Position numbers and translations under genes: made by a program. The notes below the pieces were generated by a model. It did not search any database. It saw only the letters and a list, made by a program, of their open reading frames with translations, and had not been told where the DNA came from. 64,000 bases of DNA. Source: JAWSVE01 sp033852115 (GTDB lineage Bacteria > Pseudomonadota > Gammaproteobacteria > Pseudomonadales > Cellvibrionaceae). Location of the stretch: NCBI GenBank assembly GCA_033852115.1, contig JAWSVE010000010.1:76356-140355 (forward strand), read 5' to 3'. Positions 35,461 to 43,861 of this stretch are shown piece after piece (the first letter of the stretch is position 1; each line of letters starts with the position of its first letter).

Positions 35461-37101
35461 TTATACCTCTCGACTGTGTGCACCAATCATATCCTGCAAC
35501 TGTAAGTATCGATCGTACTGCGGATGATCACCGGTAATGTTTCGCTTAACGATGTCAATAATTCGCATCGCTTTGTAATAAGTTTCTTTGTCATACCCCC
35601 TAGCCCTGAGTTCACCATCAATAGATTGAACTAAATTAAGTTGTATACCTATATGATTGGGAAAAAGCTTTCTTGCGCTATCAAAGCAACGTATTGCTTC
35701 TTCGAATTTATTGGCTTCATAAAAGCCAATACCACGCTTGTTGATCGAAGTGACTGTACCGCGATTACGCTGACTAATGGGCTCATCGAGATAAGGATCG
35801 ATTTTTTCTAGTGCGGATTGATCGTTTTTATATTCTTGCACTAGCCTAGACAGAACCTGGTCGGAGGCCTCTTTGTTCCCAGTATCTTTTAACGCTTGAG
35901 CCATACTCAAATCAGTATCTAGATCACTTTCTGTCTCTAGCTTAGAGTACTTTTCCTCAGCCATTTGCAATACTTCTTTGGCTTTACGGGTATTACCCTG
36001 TCCCGCAAGCACCTGGCTTTCAACGAAAAGTGTCATTACTGACTGCTCTTCACTCATCGCAAAGCGGGAACCAACCTCTTCTAAATCTTTAATCACTTCA
36101 CGAGACAAATCTACCGCAGCACTTTGATCATCTCGCAAGAGCTGTGCGGTTGATCTCCCAAACTGAATATGATTATCAAGCTTGTCGTGAACGGAGTTGG
36201 TTCCAAGTCGAACAGTTTGTCTAAATGCTTGCGCCGCAGTGAAGTTGTCATTCACTTTTATTGCGTGTTTAGCCAGTGACTCTTGACGTAAAATCGCCAT
36301 CGGAGATTGCTCAACCGCAGATTTAAGGATCTCAGACAATGCCTCGTCATCTTCCTCTTTTCGGTATATACCGGCCAGTGCATCATACGCTTGCATGCAC
36401 AACGGGTTTTTCTTAATGATCTCTCTGAGGAAAGTTTTAGCTTCTCCCTTATTGCCCTGCAATTCTCGAACCTTAGCCATGCCCACCTTAGCCCAATCGA
36501 GTGTTCGCACTTGCAAGGCGCTCCGATAGATATCTTCAGCCAGATCTATCTGGCCAGATTCCAAATAGAGTTCTCCCAATAGTTTTTGACAGGGGGTACT
36601 GATTCGACTGCCTGCCATAATCTGACGATTGAGTAAATCCGTGGCTTTGGGAAGGTTTTTATCGTCGATGGCTTGGTAGATAGGTAACATTTCGTCGCGC
36701 TGCTGCAACAATCTGTCTAAACGCTGCTTTAGCGCTTTACCGGTGATCGGCTTAGCAAGGTAGGCATCAGGCTCATAGTCGTAGGCAGACATGACGATGG
36801 CTTTACTCGATTCTGCCGATATCAGTATAAAAAGTGTCTTACGTGACAGAATTATTTTATGCCGCAACTCTTCTAAGATTTGCTGGCCGTTCTTTCCTCG
36901 GCCAAGGTTGTAGTCACATAGAATCAGGTCCAAATCCTTCTCCTGGCACCAACGCATGACTTCGTTACCTGTCACAGCACTGTCAATCGACGCGATACCA
37001 AAGCTTTCGAGCATGTTTGCCAACATTTGCCGAAAGCTCTCAAAGTCATCTACAACCAATGCTTTTATGTTTTGATAGCCAGAGTACGCCATACCGCCCA
37101 T
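35461..37101 (-). CDS. response regulator with TPR output domain
   Basis: A 546-residue protein: N-terminal receiver domain (about residues 12-130) with acidic pocket VVDDF, phospho-accepting Asp63 in LILCDYNLGRGKNG and the conserved lysine in AYLAKPITG. A long array of TPR-like helices follows to the end (DLAEDIYRSALQVRTLDWAKVGMAKV and later FEEAIRCFDSARKLFPNHIGIQLNLVQ). No DNA-binding or enzymatic domain, so the output is protein-protein. Alternative starts three codons apart are open and neither has a clear ribosome-binding site. Confidence 0.88.
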   Translation of the reverse strand: MGGMAYSGYQNIKALVVDDFESFRQMLANMLESFGIASIDSAVTGNEVMRWCQEKDLDLILCDYNLGRGKNGQQILEELRHKIILSRKTLFILISAESSKAIVMSAYDYEPDAYLAKPITGKALKQRLDRLLQQRDEMLPIYQAIDDKNLPKATDLLNRQIMAGSRISTPCQKLLGELYLESGQIDLAEDIYRSALQVRTLDWAKVGMAKVRELQGNKGEAKTFLREIIKKNPLCMQAYDALAGIYRKEEDDEALSEILKSAVEQSPMAILRQESLAKHAIKVNDNFTAAQAFRQTVRLGTNSVHDKLDNHIQFGRSTAQLLRDDQSAAVDLSREVIKDLEEVGSRFAMSEEQSVMTLFVESQVLAGQGNTRKAKEVLQMAEEKYSKLETESDLDTDLSMAQALKDTGNKEASDQVLSRLVQEYKNDQSALEKIDPYLDEPISQRNRGTVTSINKRGIGFYEANKFEEAIRCFDSARKLFPNHIGIQLNLVQSIDGELRARGYDKETYYKAMRIIDIVKRNITGDHPQYDRYLQLQDMIGAHSREV

Positions 37102-37300
37102 TCACTACGCAAAAATATCCAAAATACATATCATTAGCATAGTCAATATCACGTTCTCTATTGAACATTGTTAGAGCAAATCGCGATAATACGATGCAGA
37201 AATAACAGATTCCGTCTAAAATCAGCAGCGCTCAGCTAACAATAGCGCACCATTGATTTCTAACGACCCGATTTATCGGATTAAAGAACTAAAAGCCAGC

Positions 37301-38029
37301 ATGACTCAACGCGATACCATCTACTCCAATCCTCTTTCAGCCGTTGCTGGATTCGAATTTAATGACGATGTTGTCAAGGTCTTTCCGGATATGATTCAGC
37401 GCTCCGTGCCTGGATACGAGTCTATTGTGTCGATGATCGGAGACCTGGCTCAACGTTATGCTCAGCCTAATAGTAAGTGCGTTGATCTCGGCTGTTCGCT
37501 TGGCGCATCAAGCCTGGCAATGGCCGGTAGAATCGATCAAGCTGACTGTGAAATTATAGGTGTCGACAATTCACCCGCCATGGTCGAGCGATTTACTGCC
37601 ATTCTCAATGCTCACCCTCCCCGAACGCCTGTGAATGTCGTCTTGGGCGATGTGAGATCAACTAACATCGACAATGCATCGGTCGTAGTATTGAACTTTA
37701 CGCTGCAATTTATACCGGTTGCAGAACGCGACCAGCTTATTAAAAACATTTACCATGGAATGAACCCAGGCGGAGTGCTCATTGTCTCCGAAAAGGTCAG
37801 CTTTGAAGATCAAGCGCATCAAGAATTAATGATAGAACTACATCATAATTTCAAACGTGCAAACGGCTATTCTGATTTAGAAATCGCTCAGAAACGGTCG
37901 TCCTTAGAAAATGTACTCATTCCTGAAACACTCGCGCAACATCGCAAGCGTTTTCAACAAGCTGGCTTTTCAAGCTCCGATGTGTGGTTTCAGTGCCTCA
38001 ACTTTGCCTCCATGCTCGCCATTAAATAA
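37301..38029 (+). CDS. cmoA: carboxy-SAM synthase
   Basis: Makes carboxy-S-adenosylmethionine from SAM and prephenate for CmoB. The conserved start MTQRDTIYSNPLS, DVVKVFPDMIQRSVPGYESI and the SAM motif CVDLGCSLGASSLAMAG are present. I used the ATG at 37301 (242 residues, near the 247 of E. coli). A TTG 16 codons upstream extends the frame without matching the family start. Followed by cmoB with a one-base gap. Confidence 0.93.
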   Translation: MTQRDTIYSNPLSAVAGFEFNDDVVKVFPDMIQRSVPGYESIVSMIGDLAQRYAQPNSKCVDLGCSLGASSLAMAGRIDQADCEIIGVDNSPAMVERFTAILNAHPPRTPVNVVLGDVRSTNIDNASVVVLNFTLQFIPVAERDQLIKNIYHGMNPGGVLIVSEKVSFEDQAHQELMIELHHNFKRANGYSDLEIAQKRSSLENVLIPETLAQHRKRFQQAGFSSSDVWFQCLNFASMLAIK

Positions 38030-38030
38030 C

Positions 38031-39005
38031 ATGAATTACTTTTCAGATTTACAACACTTCCTAAGTTCACATACCGCGCTCAAAAGTTGGGGAAGCGAAT
38101 TACCCGCTATTATTGCAAAAGGTTTAAGCATAGAGCGTTATGGTGATCTGCCAGGATGGAAAGCGGCTTTAGACTCGCTCCCCAACGTCACCTCCGAGTC
38201 TATGGAACTTGCGACACAGGTGAGATTTGGTGAGACTTCCGAGACCGATTCCGACACCAAGCAAAAAATTAAAGAAGCTCTCGAAGCACTTATCCCTTGG
38301 CGCAAAGGGCCCTTTTCTATTCACGATACGTTTATCGATACTGAATGGCGATCTGATTGGAAATGGGATCGATTGATCGATCATATTGCACCTCTCAACA
38401 ATAAACTCGTTCTCGATGTTGGTTGTGGCAATGGCTATCACTGCTGGAGAATGCTGGGGGCTGGAGCACAACGCGTCATTGGTATCGACCCGTCTCCTCG
38501 GTTCGTCATGCAATTTTACGCTACAAAACACTTTGCTCCCGACGCACCCATTGATGTCATTCCCGCGACATTGGATGACTTTTCACAGCTACACCGAAGT
38601 TTTGATAGCGTGTTTTCGATGGGCGTTCTCTATCATCGTCCTTCACCAATCGATCACTTGAAGCAATTAAAAAGTACTATTCGCCAAGGTGGCCAATTGA
38701 TCTTAGAAACCTTAGTAATCGAAGGTAAACTGGGTGAGACACTCGTCCCTGAAGGACGTTACGCTAAAATGAATAACGTGTGGTTTATTCCTACGCCGGA
38801 AACATTAGTCAGTTGGTTGAAAAAGCTAGGCTTTAAAAATCCTCGCGTTGTCGACATCAACCAAACAACGATACAAGAACAACGCGCAACCGAGTGGATG
38901 AAGTTTCAATCGCTTCCGGACTTTTTAGACCCTGCTGACTACAACAAAACCATAGAAGGTCACCCTGCTCCGCGACGAGCTATTATTGTTGCTGAATGTC
39001 CTTGA
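38031..39005 (+). CDS. cmoB: tRNA U34 carboxymethyltransferase
   Basis: Transfers the carboxymethyl group from carboxy-SAM to 5-hydroxyuridine-34 of tRNAs reading NYN/NGN boxes, giving cmo5U. At 324 residues it equals the E. coli length. LIPWRKGPFSIHDTFIDTEWRSDWKWDR, the SAM motif VLDVGCGNGYHCWRMLGAG and SMGVLYHRPSPIDHLKQLK are all characteristic. The ATG lies one base after the cmoA stop. A longer upstream frame overlaps cmoA and is not used. Confidence 0.95.
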   Translation: MNYFSDLQHFLSSHTALKSWGSELPAIIAKGLSIERYGDLPGWKAALDSLPNVTSESMELATQVRFGETSETDSDTKQKIKEALEALIPWRKGPFSIHDTFIDTEWRSDWKWDRLIDHIAPLNNKLVLDVGCGNGYHCWRMLGAGAQRVIGIDPSPRFVMQFYATKHFAPDAPIDVIPATLDDFSQLHRSFDSVFSMGVLYHRPSPIDHLKQLKSTIRQGGQLILETLVIEGKLGETLVPEGRYAKMNNVWFIPTPETLVSWLKKLGFKNPRVVDINQTTIQEQRATEWMKFQSLPDFLDPADYNKTIEGHPAPRRAIIVAECP

Positions 39006-39104
39006 GCAAAATATCAATATCAGCATCTATGCGCTGAGTCATGTCCCGTAGTGACGTTGCGTGATATCGTTATCGAACTCACTGTTAAGACGGGGACTCG
39101 CGAT

Positions 39105-39473
39105 ATGTTTACTAATTGGTTAGCAGGCGCTCAATTCAACACGGCGAAATGGCTAATTGTATCCATGGTATTCAGTACGCTGTTTTCACCACTCCTTGCT
39201 GCCGATCAAACAACTGACGACAAGGTGAGTAACGATGTCAGCGGCCTGCTTAATGTATGCCACAGCTGCCACATGACTAACGAAGGCGAGCTGGCACGTT
39301 GGCCGAACCTCAGAGGCTTGGATCAGCAGGCAATCGTTCAAAAACTCACCGCTCACCGCGCACAACTTATAGAAGATGGCACGATGAGCCGAGTCACTAA
39401 GCACCTAAGCGATCAAGACATAACCGATATCGCACATATTTTAAGCAAAACCACACAACCAACACCAAATTGA
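39105..39473 (+). CDS. small periplasmic c-type cytochrome
   Basis: A 122-residue class I-like monoheme cytochrome. A signal peptide (about residues 1-32, ending LLAAD) precedes the heme motif CHSCH at residues 52-56. A later methionine in DGTMSRVTKHLSDQDITDIAHILSK is the probable axial ligand, in the same position as in soluble cytochromes that accept electrons. GGGGA lies before the ATG at 39105. An upstream start would add 18 residues before the signal peptide. Partner unknown. Confidence 0.82.
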   Translation: MFTNWLAGAQFNTAKWLIVSMVFSTLFSPLLAADQTTDDKVSNDVSGLLNVCHSCHMTNEGELARWPNLRGLDQQAIVQKLTAHRAQLIEDGTMSRVTKHLSDQDITDIAHILSKTTQPTPN

Positions 39474-39788
39474 CCCGGCCTTTCATTAACGAACTGAGCA
39501 ACTAAACGCGCGCCAAACGGCACCGCTACAGCTTATAACCAATTGTTATAGAGTCTTCACTCGCCCTTGGATTCCTATCTGTTTTCTAACCGATTAGTAT
39601 GTAACCTATAGCAATGTGAGGTGCCAAATTCATTGGCAATTTAGGGGGGCCTCACAAAAATAACGTCCAACAATCAAACTGCGCGCTTAATGAATTCGCG
39701 CTCAGATTTGGTTCCTCCCTTGGCACCTTCTATCCATGATGACCTTAAAAAGGTTCGCGGATTACTGCAACTATAGGATGTGTATGTA
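39474..39788. other. intergenic region with nested hairpin
   Basis: About 315 bases with no protein-like frame. It holds a structured element at 39615-39656 (TGTGAGG ... CCTCACA around an inner TGCCAA/TTGGCA stem) that would lie in the 5' leader of the next gene. No promoter is clear. Confidence 0.45.
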
Positions 39789-40586
39789 ATGAGCAATAAA
39801 CTACCCCAGTCGGGTACTTTTTTAGCTAATGCCGTGAAAGCTCGGCTAGACGCCGGGAAACATGAAACTGATCGATTGCGAGACCTATCTGACGGGCTCG
39901 ATTGGCTCAAAGATGTTATCGACGGCGAACGTGAACGCATCGTTAATTCAAAACTTCTGACTTTCAAGCTTCTCTATTCCGGCTATTTTGGCACCAAAGG
40001 TCGCAGTACGAAATTTGCGCGTAATCCATGCGCAATTCGTGAAGCGCTAAAATTCTGCCGCACCAATGGCCTCCCCGCCCCGGACTGGGTAATGAAATAC
40101 CTCTACGACTTGATGGCAGGTAAAGAGCAGGCACCAACGACTCAAGATGAAAAACGTTGGAACAACTTGATGAAGTTACTCGATTTGGCCAACGAGTGGG
40201 ATAAAAAGTCAAAACAAGGCATGAAAGATGCCGAAATAGAACGTTATTTCAAACGTAAAGGCGTGGGTGATACACCGCTTCGCTATGCAAAAGCGTTCGT
40301 TAATCCCGAAACAAAGAATGTGGTATTCGAACACGCGAAATCGCTCAACGATGAACCTCTGATTGACCTAGACAAATATGCCGGAATCTTAAATCCTCGC
40401 GACTTAGACGATGAAGATGACGACGCTGATGACACGAAAGCAGACAGCAAATCTGATTCTAAAAAAGCAGCAAAAGAGGCCACCGCGCTGTATCAGCCGG
40501 CATCAACCAAACAACCTAGTGAAGCTCACGATGCTGAAGAGAAAACCGAGGAGCCTCGCCCAGAACTGCATAGCGTTGCAGGCTAA
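39789..40586 (+). CDS. hypothetical protein with acidic low-complexity tail
   Basis: A 265-residue soluble protein I do not recognise. Residues 1-200 look folded and basic/aromatic (KLLTFKLLYSGYFGTKGRSTKFARN, CAIREALKFCRTNGLPAPDWVMKYLYDLMAG). Residues about 205-235 are strongly acidic, then lysine/alanine-rich and probably disordered. The start is the ATG at 39789 with AGGA ten bases upstream; the GTG at 39780 is too close. Followed by a strong terminator. Confidence 0.8.
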   Translation: MSNKLPQSGTFLANAVKARLDAGKHETDRLRDLSDGLDWLKDVIDGERERIVNSKLLTFKLLYSGYFGTKGRSTKFARNPCAIREALKFCRTNGLPAPDWVMKYLYDLMAGKEQAPTTQDEKRWNNLMKLLDLANEWDKKSKQGMKDAEIERYFKRKGVGDTPLRYAKAFVNPETKNVVFEHAKSLNDEPLIDLDKYAGILNPRDLDDEDDDADDTKADSKSDSKKAAKEATALYQPASTKQPSEAHDAEEKTEEPRPELHSVAG

Positions 40587-40603
40587 CAAATCGATTAAGT
40601 TTA

Positions 40604-40632
40604 CAAAAAACCCGGCTTAAGCCGGGTTTTTT
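40604..40632. terminator. bidirectional intrinsic terminator
   Basis: AAAAAACCCGGCTT followed by its exact complement, so T tracts exist on both strands. It serves both the gene at 39789-40586 and the convergent diheme cytochrome gene. Confidence 0.92.
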
Positions 40633-40651
40633 GTGCTGAATTATCCACAAC

Positions 40652-42841
40652 TCACAGTGACTTCAAATACTCAACCAGCGCCCAACGCTCATCTTCATTC
40701 AGCGCAGGTAGTACCCTGCCATCCAGCTGTGGCGTCCGTCCAGCGCCATATTCGTGACCACTATTTAAATTCCCCAGCTTATCGGTAGACAACGTAAAAC
40801 CATCGTAGCCGTCGTAAACGAAACCAACGCGCTCAATATCGTATTCTCTCTTACCCACTTGAAAACTCTCTGGGCGGTACTCCCCTTCATCGGGATCGCC
40901 TTCACGTTTCTCTGGTAGCAAGAGGTCGTATAACGTAGGGACTGAGCCATTATGTAGGTAAGGCGCGGTTGCCCAAATACCATTTAAAGGCCTAGCTTTA
41001 TAGGATAGTAGCGAGTTAAAAGGCAGCGCCGTTGTATCTGGATTGTAGTTGCCGTTTTTAACACTGTAAGCAATTTTGTTGTCGAAGAAAGACATTCCCA
41101 GTGTATATAACCAATCTAACCAACGACGTACAATAAATTTGTCGGGGTCAGGTGTTGTCACTACGCCGCGCGTCGCAGCGGTCAACAACAACGCAACGGG
41201 AGCTGTTTCACCCATTGCTACCGGACCAACATCTGTGGATTGAACGGTATATTGGAAATTGCCGGAGTTCCCGGAGCGAGCAACACTGTTGTTTGCCATC
41301 GCTGGGTCGGTACCAATGAAATCAACGTTAGACATCTTCGAGATAATCAAACGATCAAAATCAGTGCGATCAACAAGCTCATGGCAAGACCGACAATACT
41401 GCGCGTAAATCTGCTTACCTTGCGCCCATTTTTTTTCATCAATTTCGCCAAAAATCTCAGTCGGCCATTGAGGTGAAGTCAAACTAATCATGTGCGATTC
41501 AAGGCGTTTTAAATTAACCAAATCAATTGAAGAAGAGAAATCAATTTTTTTCTTCTTCGCGGTTTGGCCGCTAGCTATTTCAGCAAGGTAATCAACCGAC
41601 AAGCCAGGTTCAGTCGCTCGCCAATCCAGCTTTCCAAAAACCCCAACCACTTCACCGGCGTTACGCCCTAGCGGCCCCGCATGTGCATTGTTTGCTAAAC
41701 CATTCCATTGCACGTAATCAGAATGTGGGACATCCCATAGGTAGGGATAACTCACGGGCGCGTCGGCTTCGTTAAATAATTCATTGCTGATAATTTCAAC
41801 TTCTTGCAATGACAATCCTGGGTAGCCTGGATCGGTCGACATTGCACGCTCTAATGCCTGCGCCAAACCGTCTGAACCAAGGATAGTTTCATCTAACCCA
41901 TCAACCACTTTTTCAACTTCACTCGGCGTTAACAGGTTCTCTTTGTCCGGACCAATCGCGGCCAACAATACGGCCTCTAGCTGTTGTTTGTTGATGACGT
42001 GCTCTAAAACGCGGTTAAAAATGCGACCAAATGCATCAAGTCGAGCGTAGCCATAATCGACATCAGTGCGATTGATATAGTTGTAGCGAGAAATGGTATC
42101 TGACCATTTTTTAAGGTCTGCTAAGACCAATTCTTCACGGCTATAATCGTTGTCCAATGCCAATACGGCATCAACAAAGCGTTTCTTTTTCGCGTCGTCC
42201 AGTAACGTAGCTTTCATTGATGCTTCAAGTTCAGTCAAGAAACCCACCATGTTGGCCATGGAGGGACCACCATCAATACGAATCGCCGTGGTTTTTTGGG
42301 TATTTTTGTCGGTATAGTTGATTTGTGCTGTGTGGCAAGCTGCACAGGTGTAGCCTATATAATCGAGCTTTCTATCACTTACCGGGCCTTTATACGTTTC
42401 TTTTACGAACCCTACGGGCAACGCATCTGGATTAAAGAACGTGGCCTTCTGCGGTAAATAACGGAATTTGTCGATGTTCTTATCAGACCGGAATGACGTC
42501 TGTGAATTGGGTTGCTCCAAGGAAACAAAAAGATCATAAGGCATCAATGCGGAGCCTTGGGTGGTATTGTAAAACCATAGGCTATCAGCTTCGCTCCAAC
42601 CTTGATCAAGATAAATCGGCGTTTGGTAGCTCTCTCCAAACGCTCCATCAGTCATCTCGATTGCGCCTCTATCGGGGTCGTCATCCCAGTGTTGCCAGAT
42701 CTTGCCGATAGCTAAGCTAATCAACATAAGCCCCACTGTCCCGGCCAATACCCACGCGAACGCTTTGAGGTATTTGCGGATAATCATTTTTAGTATTCTT
42801 ATAATGTTCTTAAACATATGCACGTCCTTAGTCTCGGCCAT
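40652..42841 (-). CDS. membrane-anchored diheme c-type cytochrome (RoxA/peroxidase-like)
   Basis: A 729-residue protein with one N-terminal membrane segment (about residues 28-47) and a large periplasmic part. It has two heme motifs: CAACH at residues 166-170 and CRSCH at 483-487. The pre-heme stretch YNTTQGSALMPYDLF and the late LNGIWATAPYLHNGSVPTLYDLL are typical of the di-heme cytochrome c peroxidase-like family that includes rubber oxygenase RoxA. True RoxA is secreted; this one appears anchored, so a different substrate is likely. GGAGG precedes the ATG at a spacing of 5. Confidence 0.85.
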   Translation of the reverse strand: MAETKDVHMFKNIIRILKMIIRKYLKAFAWVLAGTVGLMLISLAIGKIWQHWDDDPDRGAIEMTDGAFGESYQTPIYLDQGWSEADSLWFYNTTQGSALMPYDLFVSLEQPNSQTSFRSDKNIDKFRYLPQKATFFNPDALPVGFVKETYKGPVSDRKLDYIGYTCAACHTAQINYTDKNTQKTTAIRIDGGPSMANMVGFLTELEASMKATLLDDAKKKRFVDAVLALDNDYSREELVLADLKKWSDTISRYNYINRTDVDYGYARLDAFGRIFNRVLEHVINKQQLEAVLLAAIGPDKENLLTPSEVEKVVDGLDETILGSDGLAQALERAMSTDPGYPGLSLQEVEIISNELFNEADAPVSYPYLWDVPHSDYVQWNGLANNAHAGPLGRNAGEVVGVFGKLDWRATEPGLSVDYLAEIASGQTAKKKKIDFSSSIDLVNLKRLESHMISLTSPQWPTEIFGEIDEKKWAQGKQIYAQYCRSCHELVDRTDFDRLIISKMSNVDFIGTDPAMANNSVARSGNSGNFQYTVQSTDVGPVAMGETAPVALLLTAATRGVVTTPDPDKFIVRRWLDWLYTLGMSFFDNKIAYSVKNGNYNPDTTALPFNSLLSYKARPLNGIWATAPYLHNGSVPTLYDLLLPEKREGDPDEGEYRPESFQVGKREYDIERVGFVYDGYDGFTLSTDKLGNLNSGHEYGAGRTPQLDGRVLPALNEDERWALVEYLKSL

Positions 42842-43065
42842 CCCGGCCTCCCAAATACCTCGCGCGATGCCTCATGAGACTGATACAGCTCGCACCCCAA
42901 ACGGCGACATTATACACTTGTCCGGCACTTTCGAAACGCCAAATCAACTTTAAAAAGTACCGCTAGTCTACTGTTTTTAAACAATATTTAGTGATTACCA
43001 CTCCGTGTGGAACCGCTTTTATAAAAGTGGCTAATAACCTCGAATTAATTTACATGGCTTGCCTC

Positions 43066-43081
43066 TAGACCAATCGGTCTA
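43066..43081. promoter_or_regulatory. TAGACC-N4-GGTCTA operator
   Basis: TAGACCAATCGGTCTA, an inverted repeat of the kind bound by TetR-family repressors (from memory, the NemR box and the LmrA/YxaF site have this form), 45 bases before the thioesterase start. No regulator gene is adjacent. Confidence 0.6.
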
Positions 43082-43126
43082 TATGTTGTACGCAACAACT
43101 CTACACCCGTCATCCAAGGACTTGCC

Positions 43127-43543
43127 ATGACCGCGCCAGCCAAAGGTTTCGAACCTCTCTTTCGTACCAGCCCATATTTGGACTTAATCGGCCCCATCTT
43201 TTGTCGTAAAAACGCGTCAAAGGACACAGGCCCACTGACTATTGGTTTCACCGCCCAAGAAAAGCACTGCAATGCCAATGGCAGTGTTCATGGTGGAATC
43301 ATCGGCGGCATAGCCGATATAACCTTGGGCTACAACAGCTCGTTATCCGTGAGCCCGCCTATAAACATGGTCACAACCAACCTGACTATCGATTATGCCG
43401 GCAGTATTCGCTGTGGGGATTGGGTTGAGGTTGATGCCGATGTCCAAAAGGTTGGTGGACGTGTAGCGTTCGCAAACTGTTATTTCATGGTGGAGCAACA
43501 ACGCATCATCCGAGCCAGCGGGGTTTTCACCGTATTGAGATAA
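43127..43543 (+). CDS. PaaI family hotdog thioesterase, second copy
   Basis: A 138-residue protein with the signature EKHCNANGSVHGGIIGGIADITLGYN: the HGG loop and downstream aspartate of PaaI-type acyl-CoA thioesterases. It closely resembles the protein at 14894-15325. The TetR-type operator just upstream suggests induction by a small molecule rather than housekeeping use. Substrate unknown. Confidence 0.85.
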   Translation: MTAPAKGFEPLFRTSPYLDLIGPIFCRKNASKDTGPLTIGFTAQEKHCNANGSVHGGIIGGIADITLGYNSSLSVSPPINMVTTNLTIDYAGSIRCGDWVEVDADVQKVGGRVAFANCYFMVEQQRIIRASGVFTVLR

Positions 43544-43606
43544 CCCCCCAGCCACTAAAGATAAATTGACTTCATACTACAATCCACCTACAGTGCGCGC
43601 AGCATT

Positions 43607-43772
43607 TTGGTGTCCCAGTTGTCATGAGCTATTTTTTACAACTGGCCTTAAATGGGAAGTCTGGTGAAAGACCAGCGCTGCCCCCGCAACGGTAATCAGT
43701 TTAAACCTGAAAGCCCGATACCAGCCAAATGTGTTTACGTTGATGGAGCGGAGGGCTACCATCCTGGTCTGA
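43607..43772 (+). promoter_or_regulatory. cobalamin riboswitch
   Basis: The adenosylcobalamin aptamer core is clear: P2 arm CCAGTTGT/ACAACTGG, then GGGAAGTCTGGTGAAAGACC, GCTGCCCCCGCAACGGTAA and the B12 box AAGCCCGATACCAGCC (43711-43725). The closing side contains GGAGCGGAGGGCTACCATC. CTGGTCT at 43764-43770 can pair with AGACCAG at 43669-43675 in the core, a likely switching helix. It lies upstream of the btuB-like gene and should repress the whole B12 operon when cobalamin is plentiful. Confidence 0.95.
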
Positions 43773-43825
43773 TAGTTATCCCCGGACTACTTTTGTTCGC
43801 GGCCTTATCTTCCTTGTGATGCCTC

Positions 43826-43855
43826 CCTCAATTGCTTAACTTTTTAGCATTGAGG
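43826..43855 (+). promoter_or_regulatory. ribosome-binding-site sequestering hairpin before btuB
   Basis: CCTCAAT (43826-43832) pairs with ATTGAGG (43849-43855), extended by GC pairs inside. The right arm contains the GAGG Shine-Dalgarno sequence 6 bases before the ATG at 43862. This gives a translational expression platform for the riboswitch. Confidence 0.7.
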
Positions 43856-43861
43856 CTTAAA

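Noticed and set aside
39674..39967. 97-codon minus-strand frame
   Set aside because: Antisense to the start of the gene at 39789; serine/arginine-rich with no family resemblance.
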